NCBI GenBank assembly: GCA_025526935.1
Contig: JAHLKD010000076.1
Span: 62,001-126,000 of the forward strand
Source of the DNA: Cladochytrium replicatum
Lineage: Eukaryota; Chytridiomycota; Chytridiomycetes; Cladochytriales; Cladochytriaceae
Length of the DNA: 64,000 bases
Direction of reading: 5' to 3'
Part shown: positions 20,720 through 32,228 of the stretch, in pieces
Layout: every line of letters begins with the position of its first letter
How positions within the stretch are numbered: the first letter of the stretch is position 1
Notes under the pieces: model-generated
Told to the model about the DNA's origin: nothing
Seen by the model: the letters and a program-made list of their open reading frames with translations, nothing else
Database searches by the model: none
Made by a program: the position numbers and the translations under genes

Positions 20720-23700
20720 ATGGTAGCAGTGGATTCTCGCTCTTCCCAACAACAACTGAAACCAACGGCGCTCATGACCCGCAAAGCTCAGGATGACAAT
20801 CTCTTTGTCTTTGACGGAGAGAATTATCATACCTGGCGACTCCGCATGGTGGCCTATCTCGAGGGCAAGGAGCTCTGGACAGTTGTCGACAAGGGACCAA
20901 ATCCTGACCCACGACTGCGAACTGGTTTTGACAAGACTAGCAATGCTGGCAAGGCCGAAATCGCCGCCCATGAAGAAAGTGTTCTGGATGATCGCAAGGC
21001 CCGATCCAAGATCATCGGGAAGCTCAGCAACGTCGTACTTTCGCTTGTCACCAGCGCGAACACCGCAAAGGCGATGCTTGTAGCCCTCGATCAGATGTAC
21101 CAGCGCCAGGCCAACGTCAACAGGATCACACTCCGACGCGAGCTAATGGGGAAAAAGATGAGTACCGGGTCTGATCTTAAGACCCACATCTCGGAACTTG
21201 CCATGATTGTCCAGAGACTGACCGCTATTGGTGATTCCATTTCCCCAGACCAGCACATCATCTACCTGCTCAGCTCCCTCCCTCCGGAATTCGATACTGT
21301 GATTGCCACAATTGACGTTGAGGATGACACCCGCCGAAAGGACTACCAATATGTTGTCGGCCGACTTCTCGACGACGAAAGCAAACGACGAAGTCGCGAA
21401 AACGAGGAAGGTAACAGTCGAGATCAAGCTTATCAGACCTCCGGCGGCACCCAACGACTTTGCTGGAACTGTAGCCAGCCAGGCCACTTCGCTGCCAACT
21501 GTCCTAACCAGACCTCGAGTTTGGGTGGTTCAAATCAAGGCTCTGGAAACGGACAAGGTGGTAGCGGAGGTCGAGGAGGTCGAGGTGGCGGACGAGGTAC
21601 TGGAAGAGGCGGTCGAGGTCGAGGGAGCGGCGGTAGAGGACGCGGTCGAGGAAATGGAGGATCCAACCGCGGTGGCGGAAGAAGCGGTGGGCACGCAAAC
21701 GAAGTAACGCTACCTGCGATTGCGTTCATGGCTTCGGAGAGATTCTCTGATCGATCTTCTAAGTGGTTCTTCGACACTGGGGCTTCGCACCACCTGTGCA
21801 ACGATCAAAGGGCGTTCATCCAGTTGCGGAAGATTACTCCGATTGAGATCGACACCGCAAATGCTGGATCAGGACTCAAGGTTGTCGGGATCGGAAGAGT
21901 TCGATTGCTGGTATCAGTTGGAGGGCGGGAGAGGGAGGTGATCCTTAGTGAAGTGTACTTCGCTCCGAACCTGTCTGACAACTTGGTATCATGGAATCGA
22001 CTCATAGAACACCGTCTCAAGCTCTACGGTGCTGGCAAGAAGATCCAGATTGGTCGCAACAATGAGATAGTCATGGAGTTCACACAAGATAAGACTTGCA
22101 ACTTGTTTGCACTTGATCTGTCCCGATCGATCGCCAGGGTGGCACGACGTAACGACGCAACAGCGGATCTCATCACTTGGCATAGAAGGTTCGGACACGC
22201 TGGATTCAATCGGATCGAGGAGGCCCAGAAGCTAGTTGAAGGAATGGAGATCGATGGAACTGAGAGGTTGGACCCTTGTCCGACCTGTGTGAAAGCTAAG
22301 TTGACCAGAACTAGCTTTCCACGGATCAAGGACATTGACGTTAATTCCCATAGCACCCTCAACATCGATCTCCAAGGACCAATAAAGCCGCCCACCTACG
22401 GAGGTGCAATCTATGCCGCGGTCGCAGCACACAGGAACTCTGGAGTCCTGGTTGTACGCCCCCTGAAAACCAAGGATCTGGCATTCGAGTTCAGTCAAGA
22501 TGCCGTGCGAGAGATAGGACTCCTTACTGGCAAGGAGGTCCAAGTAGTTGTCACCGACAACGCAAAAGAGTTGATTTCACAAAAGTACGAGGCATGGGCA
22601 CGGAAGCGCGGCATTCAACATCACACTACCATGCCGTACACCCCGATGCAGAATGGACCTGTTGAGCGAGCAAATTGGACCCTCCAAAATCTTACACGAG
22701 CTATGTTAAATGAGGCAGGGGCAAACAGCAAGCTATGGGGCGAGGCGATGGTAACAGCATGTTACCTAAACAACCGGCTCCTGCGCAAGATCGGCAAGAC
22801 GAGTATTACGCCATTGGAGGCCGCGACAGGCAGAAAACCAAACGTCAGCAAACTGCGGACCTGGGGATGCGTGGCATACGTGCACGATCCCCTCCCATCG
22901 GGCAAGCTAGCGGATCGAGCGATCCCAGGAATCTTCGTTGGATACGAAGCATTCGGATTTCGTGTCTGGGACCCGAAAAGGAAAGTAATGATGAGAAGCA
23001 AGTCGGTGGTGTTTGATGAGAAGCATACCTGGAATGAGCGAGCCCTTACTGATGCCCTTGAACTGGTCTCTTTCGAAAACCTCCCCCAACACAGAGACTC
23101 GGCAAAACCGCTCAAACACACCGACTTGGCCAGCAACAACAGCGACAGCGATGACAGCAGCTATAGAGATAGCGACAGCGACAACAGTGAGGGGGAGGTC
23201 GAGACCAATTCAAGGGACAAGGACACGGAATCGGAGGACGACGAAGTAGAGGTGCAAGATCCTGGGCTATTGAAGCGGAAACCCAGCACTAGTAAGATTC
23301 CTGTGCGCCGAGGAAGCCGAGAGAAAAGGTCAGTCGAACGGTATGGCTTTGAGAAGGTGAAACAAGTCGGATCGGCACGAGTAGCCTCGAAAAGGAAGGT
23401 GATCTTGCACACGGAACCAAGGACGTATGAGGAAGCCATGGCGAGCCTGGAGAAGGACGACTGGACGGCTGCCATGCAAGAGGAGATCCTTGCGCATCGC
23501 GAGAACTCAACGTGGCGACTTGTACCGAGGCCTGCAGGGCGAAACATCATCAAGTCAGGCTGGGTATATCGCTACAAGACAAACGCCAAGGGGAAGATGG
23601 TTCGGCACAAGGCGCGGTTCATTGCAAAAGGATATTCGCAACGCGAGGGAGAGGACTTTGATGAGACGTTTTCTCCGGTGGCTCGAAAACAAACTGTTCG

Positions 23701-23920
23701 AGTTGTGTTGGCGCTCGTGGTGCAGGAACGGATGGTGATGCGCCAGTACGACATCAAAACAGCGTTCCTGAATGCACGCATCATCGACCGCGAACTCTAC
23801 TACGAGAAGCCAGAGGGATTCGTTGAACCGGGCAAGGAAGATTGGGTCTGCTTAGCTATTCGTGCGCTTTATGGCCTCAAGCAGCCGCCTCGCGAGTGGA
23901 ATAGTCTCTTGCATTGGTGA
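20720..23920 (+). pseudogene. Copia retrotransposon gag-pol, truncated in reverse transcriptase
   Basis: One frame of 1066 codons encodes, in order: gag (FDGENYHTWRLRMVAYLEG near the start); a CCHC zinc knuckle CWNCSQPGHFAANC at about residue 250; a long RG/GG-rich linker; the aspartic protease WFFDTGASHHLC; integrase zinc-finger region HRRFGHAGFNRI with downstream CPTC; integrase core with VVTDNAKE and PYTPMQNGPVERANW; and the start of RT (STWRLVPRPAGR, HKARFIAKGYSQREGEDFDE, YDIKTAFLNARI, LYGLKQPPREWN). The match stops at about 23908 before the catalytic DD motif and RNase H, where unrelated minus-strand retroelement sequence begins. It cannot be autonomous. The RGG-type linker between zinc knuckle and protease is longer than usual. 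Confidence 0.88.
20721..20732 (+). other. Primer-binding site of the plus-strand copia element
   Basis: TGGTAGCAGTGG directly follows a CA-ending sequence (TTCTACA). TGG plus following bases complementary to a tRNA 3' end is the standard minus-strand primer site of LTR retrotransposons, and TGGTAGC/TGGTATC types are typical for copia with initiator-Met tRNA. It overlaps the first in-frame ATG at 20720. Translation therefore more likely starts at the ATG at 20774. Confidence 0.6.
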
Positions 23921-24362
23921 ACAAAATGTCTTCATCGGGGTGAAGTTGATTTTTGCTGAGTCCAGGGTGCCATCATCATTGATGCCAGGGATGACTTTGT
24001 TTTTGTCCAAAAATGAGCGGAGACTGTGGGCGATGGCGATTTTCTGGATGTTGGCGTGCCATGCAATCCAGTTGGATCCATCAGTCTGCAGGATAATCTT
24101 CTTGCCCTTCAAGTTGGACTTGGTGAATCGCAGTGGTGATGATCTGGGGTGGTAGTTTTGTTGTGCTGGCGGGCTGTTTTGCCTGTTTCCGTTTCGAGTA
24201 GAGCAGGTGCGACGTTTCCTGCCAGTTTGGAGCTTGGTCGCTGATGATTTGGAGTAGTGTGTGCTGATAACGTGTGAGTCTACCAGCTCTTGTGTAGAGA
24301 GGAGCGTGGTCACGTGTGTATTGATTTACGGCAGGACACTTGTGTAGAGTGCACGTTTGACA
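23909..24362 (-). mobile_element. 5' end and gag fragment of the short-LTR copia family (copy 3)
   Basis: On the minus strand, TGTCAAACGTGCACTC at 24347-24362 is the LTR start. A leader (CTCACACGTTATCAGCAC) follows, then a gag reading LKGKKIILQTDGSNWIAWHA, which is the N-terminal copia gag pattern (short charged start, then G.N...W...I). The reading breaks at about 23909 where it meets the plus-strand RT. A 5' LTR, leader and gag N-terminus lie within about 450 bp, so the LTR must be very short (about 100 bp) or partly deleted. Confidence 0.6.
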
Positions 24363-24491
24363 CATAAGGGATGAACTTCAACGAGGCGAAAAGCCCATGT
24401 TCATGTCCAAATGTGGCTTTGTGATTTCTCTTGGCTGCCCTTCTATCCAAGCCTGTAGACTCTTCCCGTTCACACGCCACACACCCACCAA

Positions 24492-27400
24492 ATGGATCCG
24501 CTACCCGGATCGCCGTCGTCGTTCGACTTTATCAACAATGCAAAGATTCGTATCTTGCTGGTGCCAATTGCCCCGATCAAAAAAGACACGTTCCGAAGAT
24601 ACGTAGATGTCCTCTCCCGTTTCAACGTGGTTTCGCTTGCCGACCTCACCCCTGCAGACCCCAATAAAGGAGGTATATCGACATAGTCCAGAAGTTTGAC
24701 CGCCTTCATTCAACCTTTCGCAACCAGGGAAGTTCACTGAGCAGCTGTTTCACGAGGGCTACATGTACCTAAACTTCGTAACGTCTTACGATCGGGAACG
24801 TGCTCAACTTGAGGATTTTCAGCTTCATAGACAGATTATGGGGGTGACTTCCTTATTCTTAATTGGCTTGTGTCACTGATATCTGGGTTCAGGTCATTGG
24901 AATCATGCATTGCCAGCAAGTCCACAGCCTTAGCGACGGAATGAAAAGATTCAATCATACCCTTGAACGGGTAACGTACTTTGTTCATTTAAATCACGCT
25001 CAAAATTGAAAACTTCTCTTTCTTTATATCAGTATCCATCGGTGCTTGTCAGCCGATGCTTTGCGTTCGAGCCATCAGAGACACAAGCAGATGATACAAA
25101 GGGGTTGATCATGATCCCAAACGTTGGACAACTTTCATTCTATCTCACGACAATGATTAATGACTTCGCCAGCGAGATGTTGACAGCTTTTGGTGGGCTG
25201 GTAAAGTGTTGTTGTCGCCGCTGATACCGATTGAATGTTCAGCTTTTCCACTTTACTAGGCAGCGCAGATCGAGAAACGTACCATTATCAATGGGCCAAA
25301 TCTGTTCACGCAGATAGGTGCAACGTTCGCACCGACAGCAGGGCAATCTACGACTGCTCTGAATTTAAGCACCAATGCGCTCTCTACCGCCGCCCAGGAC
25401 TCCCCTGCACGTCCCGGACTCGGATCTCCTGCACTGACTCCGGCAGTCACGAGCGCTCAAGAGTCCCTGGGCGGACTAGGCTTCAACGTCAACTTGACTT
25501 CCTTTCTACCTACAGCGGATAAAGGGAAAAAGCGATCTCCAGCGAGAGCCCAGAAATTACTAGGTGACCTGTATTTGATGTCTGGGCGTTTAGACCTTGC
25601 GCTGACATGGTATATTTTAATCGTGTGTTCCATCGACGGTCCTAACGCGTAAAATAGCTACTCACAGGCAGCGGAGCAGATGAAGTCAAATGCAGATTAC
25701 ATATGGCAAGCAGCCGCTCTAGAAGGATACGTAACTTCTATGACTCTTTCGCTGCTGGCTAAAGCTGGAGTGGGGGTACGTTAACTGTTGGAAAACAAAT
25801 TGCGAAGCTGACGCTTTATTCACTCAGCCTCAAGCACCGATGTCGATGATAGAGACTGGAGACTCGATCGAAGAGGAAGACAAGGACGATTCTGATCTCC
25901 AAGCTCCCCTACCTGGAAGTGTTGCACTGGTTGCCCCAACAATCGAGTCTATGTTCATGGCTGGGCAAACGCATCCGCAACTCAGAAATCTGATTTGCGA
26001 AATCCCGGATAGGTATCGGGATATTGTTTTGTTGTACGAGCGTGGAGGCGCAACTACGCAGTCAGTGAGCTCCAACGGTGCAACTGGGGTTGTCGGAATT
26101 GGTGCAATAGCTGGTACAAGCATTGGCCAAGCGGGCGTTGGATCGACATCAGGGTCAGTTCGTGGGGGCGACCAAGGACCAAGCTCGGCAGGAGTACAAC
26201 CATCTGGAACGACAGTCTATCCCATTTTGCAGATTGCAGCTGCACTGAAGCTGGCAAAGTTCCTAGCGTATATGTGTCGGAATCGATTCACTGGAATTGT
26301 AGTCGGCGGCGCAGGCTATCCTCTGTGGGCACCCGAGAGCAAAGGTATTGCAGAGTACGCTTCGAACATCGTGAATGTTGGGACAGTACCTCGGCCGGGT
26401 GGAGGCGGCGGCGGTGGAGGTACAGGGACACTTGATCGAACCGCAGTGACTGGACCTGGAGGACAAACCACTGGCGGGGGAGCTGGAGGCGATCGAATCG
26501 TCCTGTACAACGGAGCTGGGGCATCGCGGGCCGATGTGTCGTCCTGGCTCATGAAAGCTTGGTCATCGGGCATAGAGTACCTCTCTATATCTGACCAGAT
26601 ATGGTGCGTGACGAACATGGCATCCATTTATGCTATCATCGGGTATCACCGCAAGCATGCCTTTTTCCTCCGACAAACTGTATTACTTGTGCTGGCAACG
26701 CTTAAAAGCTCCGCAACCTTGAACCCGATGAAACGGATCAGTGGAGTACATCCAATTCCACTTGTCGCAGCTGCTAGCGGTGAAGTGTTCACAGATATGA
26801 GTTCACCCAGCACTTTCCCAAGTTTGGCGCTGACAAGCGATCCACCGCGAAGGACGTCGCTGCTTCAGACAATATCCGGTACAGACGCTGCACTTCAAAT
26901 TATTGGGATCGGCTCCGACATGAATCATGGTACGAACGGTGCATTGGAGTGTCTGAAGCGAGTTTGTGATGTGCTTGGAATGGGAAGTAGTGGTAAGATA
27001 TATTCGAATTTGCATCTATCGGTTCCCACTAATTTTGGGAATAACCACCAGAGAAACAGCAGCAATCTCTTCCCTCGAAACCGGAATCGATCGAACCTCG
27101 ATCAAGAAGACCATCCGCTATGCCCACTCGAAGTGCGCCGTCTCCCATTCCGGCACAATTTGCTCATGAGTCTGAAGATGAGGACGACTGGCTTGACGAG
27201 TACGAAGATGAAGACGACATTGACGCTGCGTCGACGGGGCTCGTGGAGACGGCTGCAGACAACGACGACGGTCCAGTTTTGGTTTTGAGACGGAAGAAAC
27301 GTGTAAGAATCCCACGTGCGCGGTTTGGGTGGCCAGACTTGCAGGTCGATGTGCTGAAAGAGTGCGTGGACGTCGCGTATGCATCTGATGGTAAGAAAGA

Positions 27401-30400
27401 GTATCGGTGGGACTTCGACCCAGGCTTAACGAGCGATTCAATCCAAAGATGTGCCGAACACCATTATTTATGCGTCTCGTTTGCTCCGCCGTCTTCACGT
27501 ATATCTGTCGCGTTCGGAGCAGCTAGAGCTGTCTGATATGCTCCAGTCTTTGATCCTGCGTACTCGTAGTGCACTGGGCGATGGAACAGCAGCACGAGGA
27601 ACCATTGGAGATGATACTTCGAGTCGGACCGATCTCCGGCAGATGAAGGTACCCATGCCGGTCATGGTGAAGGGACTGCTGGGTGGTGTAACTGGAGTGC
27701 CCGTTCTTCGGAGACTCGAGGTGGTTGCGTAAGTGGGAGCTTCGCGTTTGCATCAAGGGAAGGGTTGTTAATTTTCAAAATCCACAGCCAATCGGTGAGA
27801 AGAACACCATTCCGACACCGTGTCAGCGAACTCGGAATTCCACACAAAGGACAGCCTGCAGCTGGCGGGGCCAACGCTGATCCGTTCATTTATAACCCTT
27901 TCGCAGATCGCGGTGGAAAGAAGAACAAAGAGGTAAGATATATGCTGTTTGGTTCTTGTCACATCTTGACGGGAAACGTTCAGGTTATGCTTATCGCGGG
28001 TGAACCAGCGTACTTTGATGTGGTTCTGGCCAATCCGTTTGCATTCGACTTGGACATCCAAAGTATCGCCGTCAAGTGAGATCATGCGGTGAATATTATC
28101 GTATTATCTACGCGTGCTAATCGTTCAATGTTAGGACTTCTGGAATCCCCTTTGTAACACACCCTACTCAAGCGGATGTTCCGGCTGAATCTCGCCTTCA
28201 CGTTATCCGGCTCTCGGGTGTTCCTCAGGAGTCGGGAACCCTCCAAGTCCACGGGATTACGGTTCGGATGCTTGGTGGGTGTGTTCAGGAGGATATCGTT
28301 CCGATCAAGCATCGGAAGCAAGTGGATGCGAAGAAAAATGAGAAAGATGGGAAAAGGAGGAAGCAAGACGACAGAGAGCGACTTGTTGGGCGGAAGGCTG
28401 TGAGTGCACAGACGACGGCTTCTTCGGGTCCGAAGCGTCCCAGCACCACGCTGGCGAACCATGGCGACGACAGGTGAGTTTAATGCGATGAGAACCACGT
28501 GGACCTTTCACTAACCCACTTGTGGCGACATAGGTCGGAGTGGTCTTTACCGTTGACAGTTATCCCCGAAATGCCTATGCTCCAACTCAGTCACGCCAGT
28601 TTTGGGACGAAGCACGCACTCATGCTGTTCGAAGGGGAGCTGTAAGTTCTGTTTCCAGCGCATCTTAGGCAATTATACTGATCGTATCCCCAAAGCACCA
28701 CTTTTTACATCGTACTGGAAAACATTGGCACACAGCCGATCAATCACCTCGCCATCTCGTTCAGTGAGACATACGTGAGTGACGGAAAGTCGGAAGCAGC
28801 GGGAACAATGAGCAGCGGGCCTGGAGGCGCACAAGATACGCTTGAGATGCCCGAGGATGTTTATGAGCGGGACGTGCATGACCGTAGTGTTCGCGTCTTT
28901 AGCTTTTTGTCCGAGACAGCGGATGAGGCGACCGTGCCCAACGATGGGCGATTTGGTGCTGCAGCAATGTTGACAGAAGATAGCCATGTTACAGCTATAC
29001 CTCTTGAGCTTCCACCAGGCGGGAAGAAGCGACTTAAGATAGCCGCATTTGGGAAGAAAGGATGGTATGAGTGGCGTGTTGTGTTTTGGGGTTGAAACGA
29101 TCTCACATTGTTCAATCAGCACTGGTGGAAGCATAAAGCTTGCGTACGGCTACGTTCGCTCTGTCGAAAAGGAAGAGGACACTGCCACAAAGGAGGAGTC
29201 GTCAGAGGCTTCAAAAGACATTATCTTCTATACACGGCAGCTGACAATACCTGTGCTGATGACCGTGCAACGGGCACTCGAAGCGCTTAATATGGACCTG
29301 CTTATGCTGCCCACGTCTGGTCGCTCGAAAGAGGCTGCGCAGGACCGCAACCTATCTTTGGAGGAGCTTACTGTTGACGCCACCCAGACCAGTTTGATCA
29401 CAAAACACGCCCTGGGAAAAGCCGTTTCTAATGGCAGCAGCATGGAAATTATTGGTCGTGAATCGGAGGCGGTTGTGGAGGAGATCGTGGATCGTGCGTC
29501 TGAGTATTGTTTGTTCACGTTCGACTTGAGAAATGTGTGGAGCAACCTCTTCGAGGTTACATTGGACGTGTATGATGGTAGGGGTTTGGAAGACTGTAAT
29601 TTGTTTCAATCACTGGACTTATCAACATTTCTAAGAAGCCTCACCGGACAAACCAACCAGAACGTTTACGACTGTAGTACATGCTGGCGTTACAAAACGG
29701 TACGGGAAACAGGCTGGATTCTAGTTGATTCGGGAATTCTAACATTGCCCCGTTGCGCCTCTCAGAATTATCCTTCCAGTCAAACGGCTATCCTTAATGA
29801 GGGACGATGTCGCAAGACCTATACCAACTCCACACTGGAAACAATTTGTGGTCGGTAAAGTGGTTAAGTTCTCGGGGCAAGAAGAATTCATGCGGAGATC
29901 GATGTTCTGGATGAAAGAAGAGCTTGTGGGAGGATTGGAACACCATGGCCGAGTCGTAGCTCGTTGGGTCTGCGTAAGTTTGTCTTCATATCCGATAGAA
30001 TTGTTCGTATGCTAACTTTTGCTTTTTGCATGTGTCTCAAGTCAAAGGACCGGTCTGGCTCATTCTTGTTGCGAACTCTCAAACTGAACCGGATGATGAT
30101 GAACGTGTTGAAGCAGGAGGAGGTGTCGTTCTCGGTGCAGCTGCTTGGGGACTCGAGCGAGAGTGCAGGAGTCGCCAACGTTGGGACTCATTTGGGACAA
30201 TGCAGGCTTGGCGAGTTTGTTACGCTCAGATGGACCATTACAAATCGAACCGGTATGGACACAAAAACATCATACTTCAAACGCATAGTTGATGAGTTTG
30301 GTTTTCCAAATGACAGATAATCCAATTAAGCTCTTCTTGCGGGTTGAGCCAATGCAAGATCTCCACAACGGGCAGATCCGGACTGACCTGACCGGACTGT

Positions 30401-30729
30401 TTGCGTGGACGGGCATGCTCCAGACTGTTCTCCCTGTCATCCCCGCGCACGCGCACATTACCCACGACGTTTCGGTCGTGTTTCTGTCGCAGGGACGGTT
30501 CAGGTTCCCGTTCCACGCGGAGGACTGTTTCCATGCCGCGGCAACCGCGGAGGTTGCGAGGGCGGCGGAGGAGGCGACGAAGCTTGCGCTGGCGGCGGCG
30601 AAGAGGGGAGAGAGAGTCGTTGAGGATGTTGGGAAAAGTGTGGCGAAGGCTGGGAGCAAGTTTTTGAGTGAAAGGTTTTATTGGGGTGAGCCGTTTATGG
30701 TTGAGAGTGTGGATAGAATCGGGAGCTGA
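24492..30729 (+). CDS. TRS120: TRAPPII complex subunit Trs120/TRAPPC9
   Basis: Nineteen exons keep frame over 5202 nt and give about 1733 residues. Exons: 24492-24672, 24728-24843, 24893-24970, 25033-25200, 25260-25609, 25658-25775, 25828-26992, 27052-27390, 27449-27728, 27788-27932, 27984-28075, 28135-28473, 28534-28641, 28696-29064, 29120-29577, 29636-29699, 29766-29973, 30042-30252, 30317-30729. Family signatures include the start KIRILLVPIAPIKKDTFRRY followed by LADLTPAD, AQKLLGDLYLMSGRLDLAL, FDVVLANPFAFDLDIQSIAV, RIILPVKR, HWKQFVV and the C-terminal DVSVVFLSQGRFRFPFHAED. Trs120 is a TRAPPII-specific subunit that helps activate Rab11/Ypt31 at the late Golgi. A glycine-rich and an acidic low-complexity segment interrupt the middle (residues about 480-700), making it longer than yeast Trs120. 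All introns are 47-71 nt. The promoter is squeezed into 130 bp beside a retroelement. Confidence 0.92.
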
Positions 30730-31253
30730 CGTGGGATTGTGCGATGTTTCGGTGTCGTATAATTTGATGGATTGGCCAAAACTGACAAACAATGTCTCAC
30801 TTAATTTGCTCCTTCAGTTTGGGCAAGGTTGGGCAAGTGGTAAGTTTCGCGGAAAGATTATGTTGAGCGAATTGCCGAAAAGTAATCAACAATTTTGAAG
30901 AAATGGAACATTGATGAAAGGTGAACCTTACTTTCTGTGGATGCCATGTGTGTTTGTTCCATCTTTGTCCGTTTGTACTTCACACGAACGTCATCCGACG
31001 CTAGACAGGCAAACACAAACTCAGTTTTTGATCTTCAAACTGAAACAAAATCAGATAACGAAAATTGAAAATGTAACTTAAAGAATTGTAAAGGGTTGAA
31101 GTTTTCCTCACAATATAACCGTCAAGGATCGCGGAAGTTCCGAGGACAGATAGCAGTGAATATTGAGCTGCTGAAGGGAAAAGATGTGCATCAATCATAT
31201 AACTTTTTGGTGTGGGGAAAATTTGCCTTCACTCGATTCATCCGTGTATGGTT
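30730..31253. other. Convergent 3' flanks of TRS120 and SPF30
   Basis: AT-rich spacer between two convergent genes, with no usable open frame or repeat. It should contain both polyadenylation regions. Confidence 0.5.
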
Positions 31254-32099
31254 CTACTCTTCGTCATCCTGTGTGAAGATGTGCTTTCCGCGCTGGACAA
31301 ACTGAGTCATCGGCTTTCCGCTGCCAACAACGCCCACTTTGGCATTCGGGTCGTCCGGAGTCGAAAATATACTCTTGTGTTTAGCGAGCGGAGCTGCAGA
31401 CGAATTTTTCTTACTTCCCCCAAGCGCGAACTGTTTCCAAGAGTTTTGTTTCTCCATCTGTTCCAGCTCCTTCTTTGACGGCCCTTTGTTCTTTGGTTTA
31501 AACTTTTTCTTTTGTTTCGCAGCGGCGATTGAGGGATCCACAAAGTCGGACGAGGCCGCAACAATCTCGTCTGTGGTTGCAGGGCGTTTTCTTGACGATG
31601 AGGGGACGTTTTCAAAGACGGATTGGGAGGATTTCGGGTCAGCTGGAGCGGATGGGTCTGGAGCGTCCGGGTCTGGTTTTATGTCGGGTGCGAACAGGGA
31701 TTCGGTGTTGCCGTAGCCTTTGTATGTGATTGTGTACGGTTCTGTTTCTGGGTCTTCCGGAACGGTGAGGACTGTCGCGGGATAGAACTGGCCGTCAGTG
31801 GCGTACTTTGCGAGCACATGAGCGCCTTCGGAGTACCATGCGGGACGGGGAGGGCTCTTTGGAGCTTGCTGATTCAGAGCCTGTTCCTTCTTTTTCCGCT
31901 GGATTTGCTGTTGCCTTTGCTGTTGTGTTTTTAGATCCGACTCCTGCCTGACCTGCTCAGTGAGCATGGCGATGAGGGTAGTGATGTTCTCTCTGAGTGC
32001 GATGATTTCGGCATCGTCTGGATTTTTTGCGAGCTGCTCATCGACTTGGGTCAAGGTGAACTGGTAGCCAGCAAGCTCAGTCTCCGAAGCAGAGGGCAT
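31254..32099 (-). CDS. SPF30: SPF30/SMNDC1-like tudor splicing factor
   Basis: A single-exon frame of 281 residues. The N-terminus is a coiled coil (YQFTLTQVDEQLAKNPDDAE.. ) followed by a Q/K-rich linker. A tudor domain sits at about residues 88-145 (WYSEGAHVLAKYATDGQFYP and then YTITYKGYGNTESL). A basic linker ends in the conserved C-terminal patch KSIFSTPDDPNAKVGVVGSG followed by KPMTQF and KHIF. This order and length (human protein 238 residues) match survival-motor-neuron-related splicing factor 30, which binds symmetrically dimethylated arginines and helps tri-snRNP join the spliceosome in the nucleus. The gene lacks introns although its neighbours have many. It is divergent from the CLPTM1 gene 130 bp away, so they share a promoter region. 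Confidence 0.88.
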   Translation of the reverse strand: MPSASETELAGYQFTLTQVDEQLAKNPDDAEIIALRENITTLIAMLTEQVRQESDLKTQQQRQQQIQRKKKEQALNQQAPKSPPRPAWYSEGAHVLAKYATDGQFYPATVLTVPEDPETEPYTITYKGYGNTESLFAPDIKPDPDAPDPSAPADPKSSQSVFENVPSSSRKRPATTDEIVAASSDFVDPSIAAAKQKKKFKPKNKGPSKKELEQMEKQNSWKQFALGGSKKNSSAAPLAKHKSIFSTPDDPNAKVGVVGSGKPMTQFVQRGKHIFTQDDEE

Positions 32100-32228
32100 T
32101 TTGGGATGTCAAAGCCACTGAAAATTGTATAAAACTGTAATGTCAAAGCCACTGAAATGCAAAGTTTTCAAAGTGTCTTATGAGTTCTCAGTGCCACGTC
32201 AGAATTTCGAACTTTCTCTCCACACAAA

